64,000 nucleotides of DNA from Paenibacillus_G filicis (GCF_038070315.1 NZ_JBBPCC010000003.1:186001-250000); one strand, 5' to 3'. Shown: positions 1 to 8,066, counted from the stretch's first letter. Program-made: numbers and translations. The notes: generated by a model from the sequence alone, not told the origin.

Positions 1-500
1 TCATATCGGCAGGCACGCTCTATCTGTACCCGCAGCTCAATATGGCCAAAGCCTTCAATATCCACACCTCCCTCTGGGGAGTCATCATCATCAACATTCT
101 GAGCTTTAATATTACGCAGCTCTATCTGTCCCGCAAATACATCGAGACGATATCTCCCGAGATCGATGAGGCGGCCAAGATGGATGGGTGCAGCTTCTTC
201 CGGATTTTCTGGAATATGATGTTCCCGCTCGTCCGGCCCCTGATCGCTACGATCGGCCTGCTGTCCTTCATGCATGCGTGGAACGACTACCTGCTGCCGA
301 TGGTCTTCACGATCGGCAGTCCACAGAACGTGCCGCTGATCGTCGGCGTCATCGGCCTCAAGAGCCAGGGACAGACCGTGACCTCCTGGAACCTGATGCT
401 GGCCGGAACGTCCATGTCCATCGTGCCTATGCTGATTGTGTTTCTGTGCCTGAACCGGTTTTTCGTAGCCGGACTGACTAGCGGTGCGATCAAGGGATAG
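1..500 (+). CDS. Sugar ABC transporter permease, MalG type (C-terminal part)
   Basis: The reading frame is open from base 3 and stops at 498-500, so the N-terminal half lies outside the window. It is an inner-membrane permease of a binding-protein-dependent carbohydrate importer. The visible part has the cytoplasmic EAA loop that contacts the ATPase (EAAKMDGCSFFRIFWNMMFP, bases about 168-227), flanked by hydrophobic segments, and ends in a last membrane helix plus a short basic tail, as MalG-type permeases do. Two aldolase-family genes follow within 41 bases, so the cargo is probably a sugar acid or amino sugar that they cleave; that substrate is inferred. The rest of the transporter should lie upstream. 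Confidence 0.9.
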   Translation, partial: ISAGTLYLYPQLNMAKAFNIHTSLWGVIIINILSFNITQLYLSRKYIETISPEIDEAAKMDGCSFFRIFWNMMFPLVRPLIATIGLLSFMHAWNDYLLPMVFTIGSPQNVPLIVGVIGLKSQGQTVTSWNLMLAGTSMSIVPMLIVFLCLNRFFVAGLTSGAIKG

Positions 501-541
501 CTTGAAAAATGCCTACCATTACTGAAACAAAGGAGCCGGAT

Positions 542-1480
542 ATGATCATTCCTCAAGGTGTGTGGCCGACGATGGTAACCCCATTCAAGGCGGATCAACA
601 AATAGATTACGCAGGGTTAGAGCAGTTAATCGAATGGTACTTGGCACATGGCGTACAGGGCTTGTTTAGCGTCTGCTTATCCAGCGAAATGTATCAGCTG
701 TCGCTCGCCGAGCGCGTCAAGGTAGCCCGGTTCGTCACCGATCAGGTCGCCGGACGGGTGCCTGTCGTTGCATCGGGGCATATCTCCTATTCGGTCGAGG
801 ATCAGATAGATGAGATTAAGCAAATCTCCGCTGCCGGGGTCACGGCCTTCGTGTTGAATACGAACCGGCTGGCCCGGGCCTCGGAAGATGATGAGGTGTT
901 GAAGCAGCGGGCAGCCTTCATCCTGGAGCAAGTCCCGGATGTGGCATTCGGCCTGTATGAATGCCCGGTTCCGTATAAGCGCTCCTTATCACCGGAGCTG
1001 CTCGGATGGCTGGCCCGGACTGGGCGGTTTTACTTCCTCAAGGATACCGAGGGTGTGCCTGCACATATGAAGGCTAAGCTTGAGGCGGTACAGGGAACAC
1101 CGCTGCGAATCTTCGATGCTGAGTCCGCTACCCTGCTAACGTCCTTAGAGGCTGGAGCATCAGGCTACAGCGGCATTATGGCCAACTTTCACCCGGACTT
1201 GTATGTGGAGCTGATCAAGAGCTACACCGTTCATCCAGAACGGGCGCATCGCCTGCAGAATTATATTGGCTTGGCCTCGGCCATGGGACGTGTGCTGTAT
1301 CCGGTCGGCTCCAAATATTATTTGCAGTTGGAAGGCTTGGAACTTTTACTGGACGGCCGTACCCAGCACAAGGAAGCGTTCACGGTCTACATGCAGCATG
1401 AGATTGAACATTTACGAAGGTCTGATCAGGACATCCGCAGCCAGATAGCCGCGAATTCATCCGATAAGCTACACATTTGA
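542..1480 (+). CDS. Dihydrodipicolinate synthase/NAL-family aldolase (first paralogue)
   Basis: A 312-residue TIM-barrel class I aldolase of the DapA/NanA family, which forms a Schiff base between a lysine and a 2-oxo acid. The expected catalytic residues are present: Tyr139 in GLYECP and the Schiff-base Lys167 in FYFLKDTEG. The usual GTTGE pyruvate-carboxylate loop is replaced by VCLSSE near residues 44-49, so the substrate is unlikely to be that of DapA. The ATG at 542 is chosen because AAAGGAG lies 6 bases before it; an in-frame ATG at 509 has no such site. It lies 41 bases after the permease and 15 before a second paralogue, so the three are probably one operon. The exact substrate cannot be read from the sequence. 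Confidence 0.85.
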   Translation: MIIPQGVWPTMVTPFKADQQIDYAGLEQLIEWYLAHGVQGLFSVCLSSEMYQLSLAERVKVARFVTDQVAGRVPVVASGHISYSVEDQIDEIKQISAAGVTAFVLNTNRLARASEDDEVLKQRAAFILEQVPDVAFGLYECPVPYKRSLSPELLGWLARTGRFYFLKDTEGVPAHMKAKLEAVQGTPLRIFDAESATLLTSLEAGASGYSGIMANFHPDLYVELIKSYTVHPERAHRLQNYIGLASAMGRVLYPVGSKYYLQLEGLELLLDGRTQHKEAFTVYMQHEIEHLRRSDQDIRSQIAANSSDKLHI

Positions 1481-1495
1481 CGAGGAGGAATAGAA

Positions 1496-2413
1496 ATGAG
1501 CACAACATTAACAGGCATTTTACCGGCTTTGGTGACACCGTTTGACCGTGAGGGAAATCTGATTCATGCCTCAGCTGAGAAGCTGCTGCAGAAGTATAAG
1601 CAAGAGCAGGCAGATGGCCTTTATATGCTCGGCTTTACAGGCGAGGGCAGCGTGATGAGCGTCAGCGAGCGCAAGGCGTGGACCGAAACCGTGCTGAGCA
1701 CGAATAGCGGCATCATCCCCGTGCTGGTCCATGTCGGCTACTCGACAGAAGAAGATGCGCTGGAGCTGGCTCATCATGCAGTCCGGCACGGAGCAACGGC
1801 GGTCTCGTCCGTCCCTCTGTCCAACTCGGCGACCTTGCAGCAGAACACCGTGTATTTCAAGAAGCTGGCCGAGGCTGCGGAGCTGCCATTCTACATCTAC
1901 TGGAACCAGGAAATCATCGACGAGCGGACGGGCAAGCGGGCCGCAGCGGAAGAGCTGGTGGAGGCGATGTCTACGGTGCGGAACTTCGCCGGTATCAAGT
2001 ATACGGACAGCAACTTCTACTATCTGGAGCGGATTAAGAATTATAACCCGGACATCAACATCCTGACCGGCTTCGATACGGCCGTCATCGCAGGCAGGCT
2101 GATGGGCTCCGACGGCGCCATCGGCGCGCTGCAAAGCGTGACCTGCGGCCATATGAAAGCGATGTGGGACTATTACAGCGCAGGCAATCTGGCCAAGGCG
2201 CAGGAGCTGCAGTTCCGCGCCAACCATCTGTACGAGGCGATCGACCGCCCCGAAGTCGGCGTCATCGCTGGGCTGAAGGCAATCCTGGAGCATGAAGGCA
2301 TACCGGGATTGCCGAAAACGCCGGTTCAGCCGGTGCTGGACCCGGCTGTCCGGCGGGAGCTGTTGGACATCTACGAACAGCATATCGATAACCGGCTTCA
2401 GCCGGTAACCTAA
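1496..2413 (+). CDS. N-acetylneuraminate lyase-like aldolase (second paralogue)
   Basis: A 305-residue member of the DHDPS/NAL family, which reversibly splits a 2-oxo sugar acid into pyruvate and an aldehyde. Features seen: GFTGEG at 46-51 in place of GTTGE, catalytic Tyr135 in FYIYWNQ, Schiff-base Lys168 in GIKYTDSN, and a NanA-like stretch (LERIKNY, GFDTAVIAG). It resembles NanA more than DapA. A strong GAGGAGG site precedes the ATG, and a hairpin terminator follows. With the preceding paralogue and permease it forms a sugar-acid uptake and cleavage operon. N-acetylneuraminate itself is only a guess, since no NanE, NanK or NagB gene is visible here. Confidence 0.85.
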   Translation: MSTTLTGILPALVTPFDREGNLIHASAEKLLQKYKQEQADGLYMLGFTGEGSVMSVSERKAWTETVLSTNSGIIPVLVHVGYSTEEDALELAHHAVRHGATAVSSVPLSNSATLQQNTVYFKKLAEAAELPFYIYWNQEIIDERTGKRAAAEELVEAMSTVRNFAGIKYTDSNFYYLERIKNYNPDINILTGFDTAVIAGRLMGSDGAIGALQSVTCGHMKAMWDYYSAGNLAKAQELQFRANHLYEAIDRPEVGVIAGLKAILEHEGIPGLPKTPVQPVLDPAVRRELLDIYEQHIDNRLQPVT

Positions 2414-2419
2414 TTCAAG

Positions 2420-2456
2420 GCCCGATCTACTCTATGAGGGAGGATCGGGCTTTTTC
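2420..2456 (+). terminator. Rho-independent terminator of the aldolase operon
   Basis: Perfect 8-bp stem GCCCGATC/GATCGGGC (2420-2427 and 2443-2450) followed by TTTTT, seven bases after the stop codon of the second aldolase. Confidence 0.85.
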
Positions 2457-2794
2457 CTTTGACTGGCCTCCAGAAATTCCCTCGTATTTAGCAAGTGTCC
2501 GAAGAAAATAAAGTTATAAATTGGATGTATTGATCCTACGCGGATTTCCGAATTGCTAAACCGTCAGGCCACAAATAATAAGTATTAAACTAGCTCCAAT
2601 ATAAAACTAGCGACAGCCTTGGACTGAAAAATATAGTCCTAGGCTGTCGCTGGTAGAATGAACTAATGTACCCGAACTTATTTTTACCCAATCCTCTGGT
2701 AAGACCCACGTAATCTCTGGTTCATCTCCTACTAGGGCTATCATTCGCTCTTCCTAGACCTTAAATGTTTTCCTTTATCCAAGAACGCAACTTA
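2457..2794. other. Gap with inverted repeat and a decayed gene end
   Basis: No intact gene. A 17-bp inverted repeat with one mismatch occupies 2609-2625 and 2635-2651 (arms begin AGCGACAGCC and end GGCTGTCGCT); it could terminate minus-strand transcripts. On the minus strand about 2607-2757 reads as an open stretch containing VGDEPEITWVLPEDW, with a stop (TAG) just upstream and no start site. It looks like the tail of a protein gene, which I could not identify. Confidence 0.4.
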
Positions 2795-3202
2795 TCAGCA
2801 TAGAAAAAGTTGATCATTCTCATATCTCGGGTAAACATGGAGATGATAATGCCACACGTCTTGATTGCCAGCAGGCTCATTATGTTGCCGCGTAGAAATC
2901 CCATCACATCCATATGTACTTTTCATTGCAAACGCTGTAAGCTGAGCCGCGCGGTGAATTTCAACAGCGTAATCTGCAGGGAGTTCAAAGATGTTCTCGA
3001 AATGTTGATTAGGAACAACAAGAACGTGTCCTTTATTGTTTGGCCACCATTTGCTCGCTATAAATGCCGTTACCCTTTCATTCTGATAGATGATATCCCT
3101 TTGTTTTGTTCCCTGATTAGGTCGCTCGATACCCGAAACTGAACAAAATGGACATTCGTATCCTTCGGGCTTATGCGAAAATGATGCTTTCATCTTTCTC
3201 AT
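2795..3202 (-). CDS. HIT-family protein, C-terminus probably damaged
   Basis: A 135-residue histidine-triad nucleotide-binding protein, a family that hydrolyses nucleotide phosphoramidates and related adenylylated compounds. It has an N-terminal CPFC pair, GHVLVVPNQH, and the triad motif HYHLHV near residues 116-121. Homologues end with a helical tail of the type YAxKLRxxF. Here the frame stops after NDQLFLC, but the next frame reads straight on as FYADKLRSWIKENI and stop (to about 2763). This suggests a one-base slip in a run of five T, probably with loss of a short segment. AAAGGAG lies 4 bases before the ATG at 3202; a second ATG is at 3193. Confidence 0.85.
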   Translation of the reverse strand: MRKMKASFSHKPEGYECPFCSVSGIERPNQGTKQRDIIYQNERVTAFIASKWWPNNKGHVLVVPNQHFENIFELPADYAVEIHRAAQLTAFAMKSTYGCDGISTRQHNEPAGNQDVWHYHLHVYPRYENDQLFLC

Positions 3203-3267
3203 TCAACTCCTTTCACATTTCTCCAACCAACTATTTGACTCAAGCAACTTCCTGTTCGTTGCGTTAT

Positions 3268-3323
3268 TCTGCCCGTTAACGTAATAACCGGCTGCTCCGC
3301 AGCAGCCGTTCAAGCATCGTTCC
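3268..3323. repeat. Palindromic intergenic repeat, copy 1
   Basis: Contains CCCGTTAACGTAATAA, a perfect hairpin GGCTGCT-CCGC-AGCAGCC, then GTTCAAGCATCGTTCC. Near-identical copies occur at 4826, 8201 and 19275, all in the same orientation and all in gaps between minus-strand genes. Confidence 0.85.
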
Positions 3324-3344
3324 CTCCCGTCGTAATCTCCAGGT

Positions 3345-3704
3345 TTATTCGATAATAGCTACTACATCAATTTGAACATTGAACCCAATATCGCTTCTTA
3401 CAACAGTTCTGGCTGGATACGGGGATTGGAAATACTCCGTATAGACCTTTTCAAAAAGTTGGGGTGTTACATAATCATAGTTAAGAATTGCTGTAACTTT
3501 CACTACATCCCTTAAATCTAATCCCACTTCTGCAAGAACACTTCGTACATTTTCAAGTGTTTGCCTGACCTGCTCTTCTGCCGAACATTCAAGAGTATTG
3601 GGACCTTGTCCAGAAATATAAACAGTATCCTTCACTCTAACTGCCTGTGAGTAGGCTACACCAACTGAATTTTCTACGCCGAAATATTCCTTCACATCAT
3701 TCAC
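3345..3704 (-). CDS. RidA/YjgF-family protein
   Basis: A small (119 aa) protein of the RidA family, whose best-known members hydrolyse reactive enamine/imine intermediates in the cytosol. The family pattern is visible: YISGQGP near residues 29-35, a TLENVRSVL helix, and PARTVV near 97-102, which contains the arginine used to bind the substrate carboxylate. The last strand reads GFNVQIDVVAI rather than the typical LPxxVxIEI, so this is a divergent Rid member. GTG at 3704 and GTG at 3695 are both possible starts; the second has better spacing from GGGGTG. It stands alone between two palindromic repeats. Confidence 0.8.
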   Translation of the reverse strand: MNDVKEYFGVENSVGVAYSQAVRVKDTVYISGQGPNTLECSAEEQVRQTLENVRSVLAEVGLDLRDVVKVTAILNYDYVTPQLFEKVYTEYFQSPYPARTVVRSDIGFNVQIDVVAIIE

Positions 3705-3756
3705 CCCAATTAGGTAATATAAATAAATAAAACAAACATTTTTTACCTTATTTTGG

Positions 3757-3820
3757 TAGTTATCGTTAAACTAATCTCCCGATAGTTCAACGAGGCTGCC
3801 GTTTCATGTCGGTAGCCTCG
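3757..3820. repeat. Variant intergenic palindrome upstream of the RidA-like gene
   Basis: A hairpin CGAGGCTGCC (3791-3800) pairs, with one mismatch, to GGTAGCCTCG (3811-3820). It adjoins GTTATCGTTAAACTAATC and GATAGTTCAA. The ...GTTCAA next to a hairpin resembles the other repeat copies in this region, so it is treated as a diverged family member. It may also terminate the GyrI-like gene at 3877. Confidence 0.55.
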
Positions 3821-3876
3821 AATTGGTGATTGTTAAGCTATAGTGCCCCGAGGGAATTTAAAGCTCCTCACGCTTC

Positions 3877-4323
3877 TCAAAGTATCGGCACAAAGATATC
3901 GGCGTTATTAAAGTGTTGTTCTTCTCCAAATCTGAATACTTCAAGTGCAAGCGATCTTGGATTATTATCCAAACCTTTTTCTTTTAAAAAAGATTTAATT
4001 AGCGCATAAGGATCTTGATCGATTGATCTTACCTTCGCATAACGTTGACTTGGTACACTGAATCCGATCATACCTTTCGGAACACCCTCAATTCCTGTTA
4101 CTTCCATACAATAGATGTAAGTGAAAAGTACCTCGTTCGCAAAATGAGGACATACATATACGTGCGGATTCATAATCTCTTTAATCTCGCTTTTTCTAAC
4201 AAGAAATACTTGATTTGCTTCTTTAATGCTTTCCGGCTCAACCCTTTGGAAAACATTAGTCACGGGGACTCCGACAAAATGCTTCTCTTCAAGAGTAACG
4301 ATCTCGATTTGATTGTTCTGCAT
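3877..4323 (-). CDS. GyrI-like small-molecule-binding protein (B)
   Basis: A 148-residue single-domain protein resembling the GyrI/AraC effector-binding fold: an N-terminal EIVTLEEKHFVGVPV strand pair, a central conserved stretch with GIEGVPKGMIGFSVPSQRYAKVRS, and a C-terminal EVFRFGEE. Free-standing members bind or hydrolyse small amphipathic molecules, or act as gyrase inhibitors; the ligand here is unknown. The ATG at 4323 is chosen because GAGGAG lies 8 bases upstream, inside the end of the preceding VOC gene. The two genes are only 5 bases apart and must be co-transcribed. It is one of three GyrI-like genes in this window, all downstream of an ECF sigma gene. Confidence 0.75.
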   Translation of the reverse strand: MQNNQIEIVTLEEKHFVGVPVTNVFQRVEPESIKEANQVFLVRKSEIKEIMNPHVYVCPHFANEVLFTYIYCMEVTGIEGVPKGMIGFSVPSQRYAKVRSIDQDPYALIKSFLKEKGLDNNPRSLALEVFRFGEEQHFNNADIFVPIL

Positions 4324-4328
4324 GAACC

Positions 4329-4727
4329 TCACTCCTCGCAATATGAGTGGGAAGATATATGATGAACATCAAACATATTTCCGAACGGATCATAAAAAGT
4401 AAAGAACTTACCAACAACCCCTTCGTCTTTAATTTCATTGACTTTTGTTCCTAATCCTTTTAAGTAATTATGAAATCCTTCTATGTTTTTCACTTTAAAT
4501 CCAATGGAATAATGATCTTCCCCATTTACGAGAAAGGTAGATGTTGTTTGATCACTCGTTTTAACCAAAAACAAACTAGGACCTGTCATAAAGTCAACTG
4601 CCGCCAATTCTGTGTTTTGGAATAAAACCTTTGCCCCTAATTTAATGCAATACCAATCTAAAGCCATTTCAAGATCCGAAACTGGAACTTCCGTGTATTC
4701 AATACCTTCAATAAAGCTCTCTTCCAA
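4329..4727 (-). CDS. VOC-family (glyoxalase/bleomycin-resistance fold) protein
   Basis: A 132-residue single vicinal-oxygen-chelate module pair: IEGIEYTEVPVSDLEMALDWYCIKLG at the N-terminus and GKFFTFYDPFGNMFDVH at the C-terminus. It starts with TTG at 4727, 7 bases after AAAGGAG. Members include metal-dependent isomerases and drug-binding proteins; nothing here fixes the substrate. The gene leads directly into the GyrI-like gene at 4323, and that pairing suggests joint binding or turnover of a small hydrophobic compound (inference). Confidence 0.8.
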   Translation of the reverse strand: MEESFIEGIEYTEVPVSDLEMALDWYCIKLGAKVLFQNTELAAVDFMTGPSLFLVKTSDQTTSTFLVNGEDHYSIGFKVKNIEGFHNYLKGLGTKVNEIKDEGVVGKFFTFYDPFGNMFDVHHISSHSYCEE

Positions 4728-4825
4728 ACGGATTCTCCTTTCAAATGCAGTTATTTAGGGCTAATATCTCTTCACCTACGTTATCAAATACTCATTATTA
4801 TGTAAATGTTTTCCTATTATTCCAG

Positions 4826-4918
4826 TCTGCCCGTTAACGTAATAACGGCTGCTCCGCAGCAGCCGTTTAAAAATCGTTTCCGTTAGTTTCATAAAATGAG
4901 CAGGCTGCGGTGGCCTGC
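4826..4918. repeat. Palindromic intergenic repeat, copy 2, with flanking hairpin
   Basis: Reads CTGCCCGTTAACGTAATAAC, then the perfect hairpin AACGGCTGCT-CCGC-AGCAGCCGTT, then ATCGTTTCCGTTAGTTTC (ending about 4890). A second imperfect hairpin GCAGGCTGC/GTGGCCTGC follows at 4900-4918. This is the most complete copy and shows the general order of parts. Confidence 0.85.
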
Positions 4919-4961
4919 ACAACATTATTACCTGGTATCTCAGTTTTTCTTTATATTTCTT

Positions 4962-5498
4962 TTACTTAATCGCCCAGTGTAATCGTATCTCCTGAATCGA
5001 ACTATCATCTGACCAGTTGTAAGTCTCTTCCGGATATAGCTCGAATCCGTATCCCTGCCACATATCGATGGGTTCAAAGCCTTCTTCCGTAATGACACCC
5101 GGAATACTTCTATGGAATTCATCATATTGATCCAACTTTCCATTGAAAGTTGAAACCGCATATCTTTGCTGAGGGATAGATATCGTTTCCATACCCTCCG
5201 GTAGATTGATTTCTCCTGCCACTTCAATACCAACAAACAAGATCGGAAGCTGCGGGTCAAGAATCTGTGGTGGAATCAAACAGTAAATATCTTTATTGAC
5301 CCGATTGGGAAGGAACTCCAGATGGTCATAAATTTTCTTCACAGAAGTCCGAACATTCTTACCAAGTTCCGGAAAAGGGACTTCTAAACGATACCCCGCA
5401 AGAATAAAAGGATCCTTTGTTATGATTTTGCTCAGCACTTTTTGCTTGAACATAGTATCCAACTTCTCGTTTGCAAAAACTTCTTCCATAGTCTTCAA
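4962..5498 (-). CDS. GyrI-like small-molecule-binding protein (A)
   Basis: A 178-residue protein with the GyrI/effector-binding fold: KDPFILAGYRLEVPFPELG at residues about 28-46, GIEVAGEINLPEGMETISIPQQRYAV in the middle, and YGFELYPEETYNWSDD near the end, where the family has a conserved E-x-Y/F motif. It has a longer N-terminal extension than the neighbour at 3877. TTG at 5498 sits only 3 bases after AAGGAG and the ATG at 5489 12 bases after it, so the start is uncertain. It lies downstream of the sigma-fusion and double-VOC genes on the same strand and may belong to that unit, though a 195-base gap separates it. Confidence 0.75.
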   Translation of the reverse strand: MKTMEEVFANEKLDTMFKQKVLSKIITKDPFILAGYRLEVPFPELGKNVRTSVKKIYDHLEFLPNRVNKDIYCLIPPQILDPQLPILFVGIEVAGEINLPEGMETISIPQQRYAVSTFNGKLDQYDEFHRSIPGVITEEGFEPIDMWQGYGFELYPEETYNWSDDSSIQEIRLHWAIK

Positions 5499-5591
5499 CA
5501 GCTCCTTTTTTAAATGTTTTCTTGATCTTCGAATTCTACTCTCAATGCCATCAGGAGCAGCTCCTTGATCGTTTATATATAGAGTGCTTCA

Positions 5592-5615
5592 TTGAACTAA
5601 CGTTTCCGTTAGCTT
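5592..5615. repeat. Short fragment of the intergenic repeat family
   Basis: GAACTAACG-TTTC-CGTTAGC is a small palindrome identical in style to one end of the longer copies (CGTTTCCGTTAG in copy 2). The central GGCTGCT hairpin is missing. Confidence 0.5.
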
Positions 5616-5693
5616 AATCCACATTTGCGAAATGCCATTACTTCTTGCGATCGGTATGCAGAAACTTATACAATTTTGCTGATTCTATCCAAA

Positions 5694-6449
5694 TTAGTTG
5701 TTTTCACATACCATTAATCCATTACCATCTGGGTCATAGAACGTGAAGAAACGAACTCCCAGTCGGGCTTCTATTCCTCCATCTTTTGCTCCTTTGGAAC
5801 GGACAAAGTCGAGTGCGGCCTCGATATCTTGGGTCTCAATCACTGCGATTGGATTTACTCGAAACTCCAGCTGCATACGATCGTAAAAGACACGAGGGGA
5901 TTGACTTAATCGATTATCATCGATGAGTACATGCGCACCTCTGTCCATTCGAATGAGTGGAAGCTCCTTGGTCCAAGGGTCGGTCTCTATCTTACGCTGC
6001 AGAAACGTTTCGTACCATTCAACGCTATCCTGCAGATTTTCCGCGTGAATGATGACTCGGCTGATACGGCTTAATTGTGCATGTGCAGGCTGCGGTTGAT
6101 CAGGTTCTGGCGCTCGGTGAGCTTGACAGACCATGTTGGAGTTAATATTAAAAAAGGCAACGTCGTTAAATCTTTGTACGTCTGTAATAAACCCGTTGGG
6201 ATGCGTTTCGCAGAATGCACGCGACTCATCAATATTTTGCGTATCGAACATGATCGTCGGCGGAAATCCCCAAGCATTACTATCCAATATGAGGTCCGTT
6301 CCATCAAAATTGAAGTAGTATATAGCTCCGCCATCCTGCTTAGGTACAATGGGTAGTTCCAGCAAGTCCGCATACCATTCGGTAGAGCGTTTTAAATTAC
6401 TTACTGGGATAAAAACTGCTGGCATATACGGCAAAATCGGGTGTGTCAT
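5694..6449 (-). CDS. Two-module VOC-family protein
   Basis: A 251-residue protein with two tandem VOC modules. The first runs from about residue 5 (MPAVFIPVSNLKRSTEWYAD) to about 120, the second from about 130 (ISRVIIHAENLQDSVEWYE) to the end (GVRFFTFYDPDGNGLMVCEN). The ATG at 6449 is preceded by AGGAGG with 9-base spacing, better than the in-frame upstream ATG. It lies 66 bases after the stop of the sigma-factor fusion on the same strand, so co-expression is likely. Glyoxalase, dioxygenase and antibiotic-binding roles are all possible. Confidence 0.8.
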   Translation of the reverse strand: MTHPILPYMPAVFIPVSNLKRSTEWYADLLELPIVPKQDGGAIYYFNFDGTDLILDSNAWGFPPTIMFDTQNIDESRAFCETHPNGFITDVQRFNDVAFFNINSNMVCQAHRAPEPDQPQPAHAQLSRISRVIIHAENLQDSVEWYETFLQRKIETDPWTKELPLIRMDRGAHVLIDDNRLSQSPRVFYDRMQLEFRVNPIAVIETQDIEAALDFVRSKGAKDGGIEARLGVRFFTFYDPDGNGLMVCENN

Positions 6450-6515
6450 GGTTTGATTCCTCCTATTTTTTAACTTCATCCTATAGACACAACTAATCGT
6501 TATTTTCTATCAAAC

Positions 6516-8066
6516 TTAATGAATTAATGATTCCAAAAATGAAATACCCTCCATTTCTGCTTCGAACGCTGTGAGCAATCCCCCACGAATGATTGAGAAG
6601 CGGTCGGCGTGACTGCCTCCGTAACCGAACGGAAATGATGGATACATCTGGGCAAACGCATCGCTAACGCGTCGATAGCATGCGGCGGCTTCCGCCAACC
6701 GTTGTTGTCGTTCAGAGGAATTTGTCCTCTCCGACAAGTTTTGTAAATATAGGGCACCTTGATGCCGGGCTTCAGACAAAATGGCCACCTGATAAGCATG
6801 TCCATGAAGATCGAGCCTTTCACTCTCTACGGCTTCAAGCCAGAGACGGTAACCCTGAAGACCATACTCGAAACCTGGAATTGGTGGCTCTTTCCCTTTG
6901 GCGTGATTGACGATTGAGGCAAGTATTTCGTTTTCGGAGACAGGTGAAGCCACACGTTGTCGTATGGCCGCTATGAAAAGGGCAGGTTCTTGTCCTGAAC
7001 GTCCCAATTGTTCATATCGAAACTTTCGGATTTTACGATTATAACCAAAGTAAGAGATCGTGCGGTCCTCATCGTTATAACCGTAAACAAAACCGAACTC
7101 GTTAATCTCCAAATTCCAGATAATCACCGGCAAGCCACGGACTATTGTATCCTGTATCGTGGATAGAATATCTATTTGTTGTTCCGGCGAAATGGATGTT
7201 CGGCCAGGTCTGCCGAAACAGGTACCGCTTAGACCTAATCTTTCTAACGTACGGTAAGTCGAATAACTCCAATCAAACGTCGAAATACTACGCCAGTTGC
7301 AGTCATTTGTAACATTTAAACGAAAGGCATCACCAGAAATGCCCATCAGATTGGTAAGAGTCCAGTCAGGCTCACCTGCCATCCGAAGTACCTCGCCGAT
7401 TAGTATAGATATCAGAGCATAAGGCCGGCCATAACAAGGAGGCTGCAATTGGTGGGAAGAAGGTAACCCAAGGCGTCTTCGTTCGCGAATATGTTGATCG
7501 ACTTCACAGCGGAACCGCTCATCATTCGCTTTTGCTCGAGAACGGGAGAGAATGTTGTAGACATTGCTCTTATTCATTTGGAAACGGATTGCTAATTCTT
7601 CCGGTGTTGCATCCTTTAAAGCAAACGAAGTTAACAACGAGCGAGCTTGCTTGGATAGGGAATAAAGCGAGCTCCGTAATAATTCTTGTTCCTTTTCATG
7701 AATAAGCATTTGGTGCAAGGGATCGGATTCCGCGTTCGTTTTCCTAGAGGTGTTCACATCTGTCTCTGGAATATCTCCTATCGGCAATATGCTTTGGGAC
7801 AAGCCGCGAATATGATTGATTGCTATTCGGCGTACCAGTTGTCGGAACCATGAATTAAACTTACTAGGGTCTTGCAGGTTGCTGATTTTTCCTTTCATCT
7901 GGAGGAACGATTCTTGAACTACATCTTCGGCTAAGTGGGAATCTCGAACAATCCGTATTGCCCACATCTGAGCTTGTTCGCGGTATGTATTGACAAGAAT
8001 ATCGAAGGCCTCTATATCTCCCAGCTGTAAGTTGGAGACAGTTTCCACCTGCTGTTTGGGTCCCAC
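6516..8066 (-). CDS. ECF sigma factor fused to a C39-like (BtrH-type) sensor domain
   Basis: A 516-residue protein with two parts. Residues about 12-90 form a sigma-70 region 2 (AEDVVQESFLQ, then FNSWFRQLVRRIAINHIR) and about 120-180 a region 4 helix-turn-helix (ATPEELAIRFQMNKSNVYNI), the layout of an ECF sigma factor. Residues about 215-516 form a domain with MGISGDAFRLN (241-251), a GLPVIIWNLE strand, EFGFVYGYND (323-332) and a helical tail. I judge it to be like the cysteine-peptidase C39/BtrH N-terminal fold, without its active-site histidine. The same domain is a separate gene at 22234, next to a second sigma gene. GTG start at 8066 with GGGGGAG upstream. No anti-sigma gene is seen, so the C-terminal domain may control the sigma part directly (inference). 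Confidence 0.8.
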   Translation of the reverse strand: MGPKQQVETVSNLQLGDIEAFDILVNTYREQAQMWAIRIVRDSHLAEDVVQESFLQMKGKISNLQDPSKFNSWFRQLVRRIAINHIRGLSQSILPIGDIPETDVNTSRKTNAESDPLHQMLIHEKEQELLRSSLYSLSKQARSLLTSFALKDATPEELAIRFQMNKSNVYNILSRSRAKANDERFRCEVDQHIRERRRLGLPSSHQLQPPCYGRPYALISILIGEVLRMAGEPDWTLTNLMGISGDAFRLNVTNDCNWRSISTFDWSYSTYRTLERLGLSGTCFGRPGRTSISPEQQIDILSTIQDTIVRGLPVIIWNLEINEFGFVYGYNDEDRTISYFGYNRKIRKFRYEQLGRSGQEPALFIAAIRQRVASPVSENEILASIVNHAKGKEPPIPGFEYGLQGYRLWLEAVESERLDLHGHAYQVAILSEARHQGALYLQNLSERTNSSERQQRLAEAAACYRRVSDAFAQMYPSFPFGYGGSHADRFSIIRGGLLTAFEAEMEGISFLESLIH

